Shown here in pieces: positions 10,801 through 22,800 of a stretch of 64,000 nucleotides of DNA; position 1 is the stretch's first letter, and every line of letters starts with the position of its first letter. The DNA is from Undaria pinnatifida (taxonomy: Eukaryota; Sar; Phaeophyceae; Laminariales; Alariaceae), in NCBI GenBank assembly GCA_012845835.1, contig JABAKD010000029.1, forward strand, positions 14,250,392-14,314,391, given 5' to 3'. The position numbers were made by a program, and so were the translations under genes. The notes beneath the pieces were generated by a model. The model had not been told where the DNA came from. It worked only from the letters and a program-made list of their open reading frames with translations, and ran no database searches.

Positions 10801-13800
10801 AAGAAACCTTTCGTCCCAAAACCTTCAACACCTACCGTGGGATGACTCAATATTGATAGTAAGTACAATCCTTATTATATACAGTAATACGTTAACGTCG
10901 TGGTAGTGACGTCCAAATGGACCTTTGAAAAATATCTTGGTATAACACCCCCCCCCCAAAAGCTGCGACTCCCGAGCTCCACTCGGTCTCCCCCGACTCG
11001 CCGTGCCGCCAGGTTCCACCCACACAGCAGCACTACGACGTGCCGGCGAAAGAACGGCCGCCGGTGCACCACCTCGGCGAGGGGGGAGCGTGGAAATCGT
11101 CCTCCCGGGGACGGCTCGCTTGCCCCCCCCCGCGCTTTTTCTTCGTCGCTTCCCGCTTTTTTTTTTTTCCAACTAAATTAAACTTTCGAATTGCTTTTTG
11201 GCCACTGGAGCCATGGAAACGAGACGACAAGCGCGCCTGCGTCAACAGCAAGCACAACAACACCGGCACCAATCACAGCAGCGTCGAGCCGTCACCGTCG
11301 TCCGGCGCTCTCGCCGTGCGCAGAATCGGCAACGCGAGAACGATGCCCAAAGCTCTCGCCCTCAGCGAAATCGAAAACGCGACAACGACGCCCGGCGCTC
11401 CCGCTATAGGCAGAATCGAGAACGCGAAAACGACACCAGGCGCTCTCGTCGTCAGCAAAATAGGGATTGCCAAAACCAGGCCAGGCGCTCGCAGCATCGA
11501 CAGAACCGGCAACTCCATAACGCCCGGCGAAGAGATAGGGTGCCTCCCTCACGCTTCTTCATGTCTGCTCTTCCGCTCGAGGACATCTTCGAGGGAGAAT
11601 GGCCCCGGCACATCCTCTCTGCGCGGACCGAGTGCCCTTCCTGCTACGCTCTCCTCTGGGCAGGTCCAGGTAAGACTTCGTACATATTTACAGAGCAGCC
11701 CGTACTTCTCCCCGTCGTCTTACACTGCTGTACGAGGTGCGTATTATCATTGCTTCATATACGTCCTTCAGTACTTATTATTTGCAGCACTTCTTCTCTG
11801 CAGTATTCCACGTTGGGTACTCATCCTCCCTGCGCGGACCGAGTGCCCTTCCTACTACGCTCTCCGCTGGGCAGGTCCACGTAAGACTTCGCACATACTT
11901 ACAGAGCAACCCCGTACTTCTCTCCGTTGTCTTACACTGCTGTACGTTTTATCATTGCTTCATATACGTACTTCAGTACTTATTATTTTCAGTAATACTT
12001 CTCTGCAGTACTCCACGTTGGCTACTCTAACCATTTACGTCCTTACAGCAGTACCTTACGTTGTCTAGCACTGCTGTTGTACCTCGCGCGCTTTACGTTG
12101 TCTTACACTGCTGTACGTTTTATCGTTGCTCTACGTGCATACATACTTCAATACGTATCAATATTATACTGGTATGTACGTATTGCAGTTGATTTATATA
12201 TTTATTGTATACGTCCTTGCAGCGGTGTTATACATTGTCTTACACTGCTGTACGTATATCATTGCTTTACGTACACACTTACCAGTACTTCTTACTCTCG
12301 GAGTATTATTTTCAGTCGTACTTCTCTGCAGTACCCCACGTTGGCTACTCTTATCATCTACGTCCTTACAGCAGTACCTTACGTTGTCTAGCACTGCTGT
12401 TGTACCTGGTGCGTATTTATCTTCTCTCCGTTGTCTTATACCGGTACTTGCTGTACGTATTAAATCTATTTTTTACCCTCTTTATTGTTTACGTCCTTGC
12501 AGCAGTGCTTTACGTTGTCCAACACTGCTGTACGTGTTATCATTGCTTTACGTGCATACTTACTTCCATACTTATTAATCTTATACTGCTGTACGCAATT
12601 TACCTTTTTTTTTGCCCTCTTTATTGTTTACGTCCTTGCAGCGATGTTTTACATTGTCTTACACTACTGTACGTATATCATTGCTTTATGTACGTCGTGC
12701 ATACTTCAGTACTTTATTGTTTAAGTAGTACTTGACGTTGTCTTACGATGCTGTACGTATTGCAGTTTATTTATGTGCACACTTCCAGCGGAACTTCACG
12801 TTAGCTATCCTGCCTTGGACGTCTTACTTCGCTTCTTTCTCAGATGGTCGAGAAGCTCCTTCCCTCTGCTGCCATTACGGTAAAGTTCGCCTGTGGCCCC
12901 TCCTGCGAGCCCGGATCCACTTCTCCTCGACTTTTTGCGGGGGGACACGGCACAATCCGGAGCATTCCTCGCCAGCATTCGGCGCATCAATTCCGCTTTC
13001 TCCTTCACCTCCACCGGTTCCAGTCTTGGCGTTCTCCTCCGCCAGGTTGGGTTCGCGCACGGCCCGCCGACATTCGTTATACAGGGGGCGTTCCACCACT
13101 ACCTCAGAAGCCCTATGCCGCAGGCCGGGCACCACCCACAGTATGCCGAGAGATATTACCACAGCGCTGAGGAAGAGCAGCTCAGGTATCGATTGAATAA
13201 CTCCGAGGAGCTAAGCACTTCGCTTCATGCAGGGCCCATGGCCACCGTAAAGGGTATCCTCTCGCGGGTAAACCCTTATGTCAGCATCTACCGATCAGTA
13301 ATCGACATTTACAGGTCGAGCGAGATCGCCGCGCCGCGAGAGCTGCTGAACTCCTCATGCTGAGAACATGCGTATCTTCCTGCGCACCAGCAGCACGCCC
13401 AATCCACGTCGGTACAACGCCTCCTCCGCCCCGATTGAAGTTGCTGCGATCCTTCCGGACTCAAACGAAAAAGCCCGCGGAGGCCGCGACATTGTCGTGC
13501 ATGATTCTCGGCGTGGATTGATGCGGCTCTCCGCCACCCACCCGTCGTATGAGCCTCTGGCGTACCCCATACTCAACCCCACCGGTGTTTCGGGCTGGCA
13601 CGGCAACATCGACCTCGGCCTGCAGCAAGGCGGTGGTGTTCATACTCCCCTTTGCCCGCAGCCGGACAGGGGTGCTCATGGTGGCGTGCCAGGCGACCGC
13701 CTTCACCGCGACGACGGACGTGACCAGCCGGCGCCACGTGAAGGCGGAGCCAGGGGTAGCGAGAGAAAGAAAGTGTCACAGAGGGAGTTCTTCACCTATC

Positions 13801-16800
13801 GCGTCGATGATCGAGCTCGACAGAGGGGGAGAACAATCAGCGATCCCGACCTCCCACTAATCACCATGTACCACCGTTGGGGCACATTGTTTCAGCAGTA
13901 CGTGGTCGACGGCGATGTCCAGATTGAAGAGTCCAAGCTTTCTTATCAACGCAACCACCAGAGCGAACTCCATGCCGGTCTCTATTCTGGTCCCGCCGAT
14001 GGTCTGCGGATGGGTGACAACGCCGGTGAAGAGTCCAAGCTTTCCTATCAACGCAACCACCAGAGCGAACTCCATGCCGCTCTCTATTCCGGTCTCGCCG
14101 ATGCTCTGAGAATGGGTGACAACAAACGTCACCCATCCGCAGAGCGTCGTCGAGAACGGGATAGAGAGCGGCACGGAGTTCGCTCTGGTGGTTGCGTTGA
14201 TAGGAAAGCTTGGACTCTTCAATCTGGACAGCGCCGTCGACCACGTACACGGCGCGTGGTCCTCGCGTCGTGCTTCGTGGGCGGACCCGGTACATGGTAC
14301 AGCAGTACCAGGATGCCGTGGCCCTTGTGCGAAAGTACGGCAAGCCCGACCTCTTCGTCACCTTCACCTGCAACCCCGGTATGTCCTTACTCCTTCGGCT
14401 CATCAACTTTAGTCCCTCTGTTGTGTCCCGGACCGTGCGACGTGAGCCCCCTTTGCTATATATCACCACCCCAGCGGCGTCCCTTCGTCTCACCCTTTAT
14501 TATTGCCGGCCGCCGTCCTACCCCCGTCCAGCTTGGCCGGAGATCACGCACGCACTCCTCGAGGGCAGACCGCCACCGACAGGCCGGACATTGTGTCCCG
14601 GGTTTTCAACGCCAAACTCCGTCCGGGCGCTAGAGAACGACCTATATAAGAACGGCTGCTTCGGGACTGCCGTCGCGTGGTGCAGAGTGGTAAAGGTGAG
14701 ACCCGTCTCATAGTAGCCGTTTTCCTTGTGCTCTTCCGTCCTCCCTTCCGGCGTTTCGTAATTTTTCCGTTGATGTTTAGGACGCAAACCTCGCCTCTAA
14801 CTTCAGTCCATTTTAGGTCACAAACCTCGCCCTTCTCCATTATTGTCTGTTCCCTTTCGTTTGCGTCGTTGCCAGTTCCAAAAGCGCGGTGTTCCCCACG
14901 CCCATATCCTTATCATTGTGGATGCCGACGACAAGCCCTAACCCGAGGACTACGACCGGTACGTGTCTGCGGAACTCCCCGACGCCGACCGCCAGCCGCG
15001 TCTGTTCCACGGGGCTGCTTCTAGCATAGTGCACGGACCCTGCGGCAGCAAGTGCCAGAGGGATGGCGTGTCCTCCAAGAGATACCCGAAGGACTTCCAG
15101 GACAGACAATTTCTTCGGAGGACGGGTACGCCGTCTACCGCAGACGGCAACCCGCGGAGCCCTGCGAGAGGACGGCAAACGTTCAACTCGGTGACGGTTC
15201 CACCAAGGCTAACAAGGTAGGCCCACGGGGTGTATTTTCTGCGCGGTCGGTGGGTTGACAACAGGGGGATCGTTCCGTAGTGCCCAGCTCTCACCCTCAG
15301 ATACGACGCGCACATCAACGTCGAGATCTGTTCGTCCGTACGAGCCGTTAAAAACCTGTACAAGTACGTCTTCAAAGGCAATGATCGAGCTTTGGCTGCA
15401 ATCGCGCCACCAAAGGGAGCCACGGACGAGATCACCAATTTCGTCGAAGCGCGGTACCTGGGCTCGTGCGAGGCGGCTTGGAGCATCTTCGCTTTTCGCA
15501 CCACGGAGCGTTTTCCGTCCGTGTTGCATCTTGCCCTTCACGAGCCCGGCGGGCAAATGGTCTACTACGGTGAGGGCCAGGCAGCGGCTCGACTGCGAAG
15601 CTCCTGCAAGACGACCCTGACGGAGTTCTTCGCCGACAACGCCGCCGTCGCCGCCGCTGTTGACGAGGACGGCGATGTCGACGTCGCGTTGAGCCTCCTG
15701 TATCAAGACTTCCCCACGCACTTCACGTGGGACAAGGCGAACAAGAAGTGGAAACCTAGACAGCGGCGAGCTGCGCAACCCCAAGTGGGCCGTATATACT
15801 CTGCGCACCCTGGCCACTGCGAGAGGTTCTACGTCCGCATGCTTCTCTGTCACGTGCCCGGGCCCGTCTCCTTAGGGCCCTGCACACTCCCGGACGGCAC
15901 CGTTGCCGAAACGTTCCAGGAAGCGTGCCGCTCGGGAGGTCTTTTGGCGGACGACCTGGAGTGGGATCGCTGCCTAGCGGAGGCGGCGACTCATCAGACA
16001 TGCGCGGCCGCCCTGAGGGGGCTATTCGTCACCATCCTCAGGCACTGCGACGTTGGGGACCCTCTTTCTTTGTGGCTGCATCACCGTGACAGCCTCTCCG
16101 AGGACTTCCTCTGCGAAAGGCGCGCTATAGACCCCTCTCGCCAGATGTGCGACGAGTTCCACAACCTCGCCCTTTTTCACATCGATCGCTGCCTTCGTGC
16201 GCAGGGTTTCACATCGTGGACTACCGCCTTCCGTCACCTGCAGACCCTACCCCACGCGACCTGCCACACGAGGTAGTCGAAGAGCTGGCCGGGCACAACC
16301 ACGACGAGCTGCGGCGACTGCAGGACGAGAGTCTAAGCCACTTCAACACCGAGCAACGCGCTGCTTTCGACAGCATCATGGCTGCCCACGCCGCCCTCCT
16401 CGACGAGGATGGCGGGCGACGCCGCGTTTTGCCAGCGTATCAGGCAGGGCGGGGTTTCTTCTTCGTCGACGGGCCAGGAGGTAATGGCAAGACCTTCCTT
16501 TACAGCGCCGTCCTTGCCGCAATTCGCTCCAGGGGGAGAATCGCTCTTGCCGTTGCCTCCAGCGGTGTCGCGTCCACCCTACTACCGCGCGCTCGAACCG
16601 CCCACTCCCTCTTCATGATCCCCATACACATCACGGCCAACTCCTCCTGCTTCGTGGACAAGCAGAGCTCGCGGGCCCAGCTGGTGCGTATGGCCGATGC
16701 CATACTTTGGGACGAGGCGCCCATGGCCCACCGGCACTGTCATAAAGCCGTCCAGCGCTGCCTCCGGGGTGTCATGGGCAACGACTTCCCACGGGGTGGG

Positions 16801-19800
16801 AAGATCGTCGTCATAGGGGGTGACTTCCGGCACATGCTTCCAGTTGTTCGGAAAGGCACACGGGCTCAGGTCGTCAGCGCCTGCGTTAACCAGTCTCCAC
16901 TCTGGAGAGGGGTGCGACTGCTGCAGCTGACGACCAGCATGCAAGTGTTGCGCGCAGGAATCAATCACCCCAGCCTCCGGGAGTTCCGTTCGTGGCAGAC
17001 GAGAATTGGCAACGGCGCTGAGGAGGACGCTCGACGGGATTCCGCCGATCCCTTCGCCGAAAGGCAGGTGCGAATTTCGGGCGACCTCATCGTCCCCGGC
17101 GAGGACCCGCGCAACCTCATCCACGCCGTCTTCCCCAACTTGGACGCCTTCGGGCCCGACGGTGACCATGAAGCCAGCCTGGCCTTCACCAGGCGGTCTG
17201 TGCTCGCGCCTCGAAACGACGACCAGCGAAAACTCAACGAAGACGTCATGCAGCGTGTTCCGGCCGAGGAATTCGAGTCCCTCAGCACCGACGGCACCGC
17301 GGACATGGATAGCTGCGTCATATACCCGGGAGAGTTCTTACAGACGCTGACACCGGCCGGGATGCCCACCCATCGCGTGGTTCTCGAGATCGGCGCGCCG
17401 TTCATGTTGCTACGCACGATAAACCTATCAACGGGGCTGTTCAACGGTACCCGCTGCCTACTCATGACCGCTTCGCAGTGGGTCCTTCACGTAGAAATCG
17501 CGACAGGGCCAACACCGGCCAGAGAGCATTCGTGCCATGGTGTAAACTCACTTCGACCGAGGGCGAGCTTCCGTTCGTCCTCACACAGCGGCAATTTCCC
17601 GTTGCACCGTGCTTTGCCATGACCATTAACAAAGCGCAGGGTCAAACGCTTGACAGGGTCGGCATTTTCCTTCGGCGCCCGGTGTTTTCACACGTGCAGC
17701 TCTATGTGGCTGTGTCTAGGGCCACATCGCGGCAGAACCTCCGCTTCGTTGTCATTGGGGGCGGCTCCACCCTACCGGACGGTTCCCAAGGAACCTGCAC
17801 CACAAACACCGTCTACGCAGAGGTACTTAATGGCTCAGAGCGACGGCGACCAAGGACTTCACGCGCGTTTCGTCCTACCTTTGAGCCTTTTGCGTTGTGT
17901 TGTATTGTGTTAGGCGGGGTTGAGTTCATTCGAATCCTTCGGATTCGGTTCCGTTGGGTTGGATGGGATACGGTTGGGTTAGAATGAGTTGGGTTGGGTT
18001 CGGATGGGTTCGGTTGGGTTGTTTAGCTCTAAACACCTTGCAATTCCTTCGTTTCGCCTGGTGCGATGGTGTTCGTGTGCATCTCCTGTAACTAACAATG
18101 CATAAATTGTGCGGAGCATTCTACAATGTGCGCCACCTGTCGGGTTGTTAACATTTATTTCGGCCGTTTGTTTTCCTTGAGTGCGTCGCGTCTTCCTCCA
18201 TCGATCCCACCTCCTTTGGCGTTTCTGTCCCGCGGGCGTATCCGTCCCACTGGTATTGTTCAGCGTACCACTAGTAGTATATTAATAGTATTGGTATACA
18301 CTATCGATCATTTCAATAAAGAATACCAGAATACGCCATCAACTGTTAACAGTAGTCTACTCCAAATAAGTCAGCAGACGGTCGGTCAAGGGAAAGCGTC
18401 CAGCGGTCAGTCAAAGGCGTCAAACCGATCATTCCACACTAAAACCTACTAGTTTGGCGTCAGTCAAGGTAAAATCATTTTCAAAACGCGGTCCGTCGGT
18501 CAAGAGCTGGAAGTGTCGTCTCGTGACATCTTGGACGGCTACTCTTTCATTAATACTGCTGCGAAACAATACCTGGCACCTGTCAACTCAAGAAACAGCA
18601 AGCACAGCAGCAGCAGGGGTCGATCGCAGGAAAGCCCACGGAAGGAAGAAAAGAGCTGCGATTCTGCCACTTACATACGTCGGGGGACACGTGCTACGAT
18701 AGAGATGCACCACTTCTTTTCTGAGATTCCAAAATTTGGGAGCTTAAGACCTCTCCCAAAATAAAATATTTGGAGCAAAAAAAAAAAACGCTACGACTGG
18801 ATGAAAAGTTCCATGGCCTGGGTACACAACGAGAATCGTGCAAAAAAAAAAAAACGGATGATTTTGGGTTAAGGAGCCCCGTCATTCTCAACCATTTCAG
18901 ACGAAAACTGCTACCTCCATCGTATCATACGTTGGGGGTCGGTTGACAGCATCATACGGGCTGCCGCCGTTGTCGCGACTACCACCGGCAGTATCTACAG
19001 CAGGCCTCAAATGGGGGGGGGGGGGGGGCACTCGATGCTTGTCCAATGGCTGCATGTTTTGCGGAAAACGGCTCGATGACGGCCTTTCGGAGGTCCATAA
19101 GTCCTTCTCGCTCACCTCCTCGAACCTGAAGTTATACTTGCTCTCGAAGTCATCGGCACGGTCGACATCCATCTCGTCATCGCTGTCCTCCACGTGGGGC
19201 GCGTTAAGGATCTCGTCGTAGCTGCCCAGATTCGACCGAGCAGATCAACGATCGACCAAAACATCGGCCAACCAGATCAGGAGCGCACATGGGTGTGGAT
19301 ACTAGATAGGAGACGAGCGCGATGTACTATCACATGAAGAATGACGTACGTACGTACCCTGGTGTCAAGTTTCGTCAGAAAAGGCATGACTACGATCGGA
19401 TAGACATTTCAGTTGATGCGGGCTATCATATCGGGGGGGGGGGGGGGTCATCCAATTTATTATCCTCGCATTACTTTCGCGCTCCCTCTCTCAGTAACAG
19501 CTCAGATCCGGGGTCACATAGCGGGCCCTTCTCCCCCCTCCCCACTACGGTGCGTGATAAAAATACGAGGCTCTAGCAGGCATGCACAAGCAGTGGAGAG
19601 TAGGTGGACATCTTGGCAGGAAACAGGAAGGAGATTCGAAGTGAGTCTCTTTGGTGTTTGCTATCTATACTTTGCCTTCGTGCTCCTCGCCTTCGTATTG
19701 TTTTAGGGTTTACGTGTGACACCACGGATACCTTCCTGGTATCATTTCATTTGCACGTGCTGCAGGTATTGTATACCACAGCGCGGAGTGCCGCTGCCTT

Positions 19801-22800
19801 GCGTATTGATACTGCGGTGCGCGTGTTGTTTTCTACCAGGAAGTCGTTTTTTCTTCCACCAAGGCGCTTTTTTGGGGGGGGGGGGTTGTTTCCACGGACC
19901 GGATTCCAGCGAAAATAACTCAATGCTACTCGTAAAACATCATCAACGTCACCATCGATATACAGTACCGGAATACAGTACCGGGATACAGTACGGGTAG
20001 ACATCTACGAAGTGAAAGGAGGTGAGCGTGTCAAGACGTCCAACGTTCGGGGGGGGTGGGGCGCAGGGTGATGCGGGGTAGGGGTTTCGCAAAGCACCAG
20101 GAGAGTCCGCCGTCGATCGACTTTGCGGTGATACTCCGAAGTGGGCTATTTCGTCGGCCTATTTATTGGCCGATCAATTGCGATTGTCAACGTTACATAT
20201 TGTGGTGGGCCACTTCCACGTAAGCGTTGCAACCCAGCAACCTGGGCACCAAAGACGAAACACGCTAAAAGGTAAAACTATGATGTATGGTACGTGAGCG
20301 GGGGGAACACCGCGAGAGAGCCTCTCAGACGGCGCGCAACTACCCAACGAACAAACGAACGAACAAACAAACAAACGCAAAAAAGACATTGTATATAGTG
20401 GGCACCCCGATTTAAGAGCGCCCAGGATAAAAAAAATCGGGACTCAAAAGCCGTGAAATCGGCATGTCCCGCCTATACTAAAAGCTATGCACTTTCCACT
20501 ACAGATAAGAGTAATGCGTGTTAAGAGCGCTTGTTTTGGCTTGTGACGGGGCGCTCTTAAAATCGGGGTGGCTAGCCAATGCTACATACATATTTTAGCT
20601 CCTCCTTTGCGATATGGTTGGATTGAAGTCCCGCGGGCGTAGCAAGTAGAAAAGTGGGGAGGGGGAGGGGGGGGGGGGGGGGGGGGTACTCAATTTGTGC
20701 ATGGCCGTAGTCGTGTGACCATAGACCCTCGCATCCCTACTATGCCGGGACGGAGCACGTCGGGTTTTCACCAAACAGGCAGGCATTGCTTTGCACCAGG
20801 CGCGAAGCGCCGTGGGGTGTTCGGCGAGTCGCAATGAAGGGTGAACTGCATCCTTCCAAGAACCGCTCGTAAGACGGACTCCGGCACCTTGTGCATACTT
20901 TCTTGATCATGGATGACCGCGCCAATGAGTTCCTTTGTTTTCTGGAGTGGCCACTCGAGAGACAGCAATGGGCATTACTATGTAACCGCCTCGTGGGTGC
21001 CTTACCATATTCACACTACGTGATGCGATCATTCCCCTTGTGAGGAGTTAGGGTTCTCTACCCCGCACAACATTATCTGACTCGATAACCATCATGGTGA
21101 CCGTCGGCAACCAAAAAAAAAAAAACGGTACCGTGGTTGTCTAGCTCACGCAGTGACTGTCATGTTTTACAGCGTCGTTGTCAACCAACGCCAACCCCAA
21201 TATATACACATAATGTGTCACAGCGTCAGTGCCAACCGAGGCCAACTATTATATATACATACATATAAAAGGGAAACGGGGGAGGGTACTCAGTTTGTGC
21301 ATGGCCGTAGTCGTATGACCATAGACGGGGGGGGGGGGGGTGAAACCGAAAAACAAAATAGCCACCTGGCAAATAACCCAGCAACTACCACCGACCACCC
21401 CAGCCAAGCTTATTGCTGAAGTCTATAGATGAACGCGTGTGTGCACTGCCCTGGAGGACGAACGGAACGCATTCCTTTGTGTACGTGGTATTCAAAACTA
21501 AAAAAAGACAGGAAGAAGTCAATGTGACGAAGTCAACGGGCAACGGAGGCGTTTTTTTAGAAGAAAAATAAGTTGGGGTCACCTAGGGGTCTCCTTGGCG
21601 TTGGGGTCGAGCCAGCGACGGTTCGCCACAAAGTCCCTAAGGAAGGTGTCCTCCTCCCCCCCGTCTCCCGCTTCGGCCATCTTATCCGCCTCCTTCTTCA
21701 GCAATTCCTCCTCTTCCGCCGCCTCCGCCGGCGTTTCGCTCCTCACCTGCGCCGCCGTCATCCCAAGCAACGACAGACAAAACAAAAAGCGCACGGATAT
21801 ATGTGGGCAAACCGTTGGGGCGATCGACGAGACACTATAAGGCCGTTCCACGCGATAAAAACAAAAGAAACGCCGCAAGTAGATATGGGGAACGTGTTGG
21901 GGTGACTGACTAGAGGCTAGAAGGCCAATCCACGCGATAAAAAAAAAAAACATCGCAAGAGACGGGAAGCCTGCTAGAGGCCGACTGTACCCTAGAAAAT
22001 ATCATAGAATGAAGCGTTCCACGCGATAAAAACACAAAAGCACGCCGCGAGACTAGATGGAAAAACCGTTGGGGCGACCTACGATACGCCAGAAGACCAT
22101 TCCACGCAACAGCAATGCAAAACACGCCGCAAGGAGATATGGGAAACCTGCTGGGGGGTGCGAGTAGAGGCTAGAAGCATGAGCGATGAAGCGATAAGCA
22201 GCGGGGGAAGAGAAGGGTGGCCACTCCAAGCGACGAAAACAAAAACACGCCGCACATGCAGGTGGAAAGCACTGTTGGGGCGACCTCCGGAATCGACCTA
22301 AAAGCAGGGACGGGCAGGCCAAAAACTTCCTGTCGGTAACTCATCCCACGGTCGGTCGTCGATCTGATTGGTCGAGGGTTGCCTTACAGCCACCCGGGTA
22401 TTTCTTTCTAACGCTGCCGAAACACGCTGCAGAGCTGCGCGACCGCCCCTGCCGACCTTGAGCTCCCCAAGGTTAAGACTAGAGACGGGTTTGGGGTCGG
22501 TTGGATGTGGGCAGACGAGGATTGAAATTGATCACCGAAGACCGGCAGGCGAGTTGTTGCCTGTCCGTCCTGTATTTAGGGGAAGGCGAGAACGACGAGA
22601 CGCTGCAATGACGAATGAACGCTGGCGAAATGAGCAGCGGGAGGAGAGACAGAGTATCCGTCTTAGTTGGTTTGATTTTTTCCTCGGTGTACTCTTCCAC
22701 TCAAGATATACTGAAGCCTGTCCCGTGTCCTATGACCACGGACTAGAATAACGGCAACGAAGTCGAGGTCAGGACAACAACAGAGCGTACCGCTGTGCCG

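Larger units (their letters stand above)
11191..18030 (+). mobile_element. Autonomous-type Helitron, decayed
   Basis: Reading left to right on the plus strand: an N-terminal Arg/Gln-rich exon with a CPSC zinc motif, Helitron N-terminal domain segments, a Helitron_like_N Rep domain (LFVTFTCNP), an HUH motif (GVPHAHIL), a Y2 region, and a Pif1/RecD-type helicase with Walker A GPGGNGKT and C-terminal TINKAQGQT and YVAVSRAT. This domain order is that of RepHel Helitron proteins, which move by rolling-circle replication. It has its own introns, several frameshifts, an in-frame stop at 14939-14941 and an internal inverted duplication, so it cannot encode an intact protein. The TC and CTRR termini could not be fixed. 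It is antisense to KRI1. Confidence 0.88.
10412..19115 (-). other. KRI1 intron 6 (8.7 kb) carrying a Helitron
   Basis: Largest intron of the gene. The Helitron occupies roughly 11.2-18.0 kb on the opposite strand. Flanks 10412-11190 and 18040-19115 show only simple repeats and poly(A/G) runs. Confidence 0.75.
19222..21582 (-). other. KRI1 intron 5
   Basis: Holds a 168-bp inverted-repeat element (20403-20570), a long poly(G)-bordered repeat (20660-21195), a short copy of it (21272-21340), and G runs at 19434-19447. Confidence 0.7.

Noticed and set aside
12126-12735. Tyr/Leu/Ser-rich plus-strand frames of 70-176 codons
   Set aside because: They are translations of the repeated TACGTA-rich Helitron intron.
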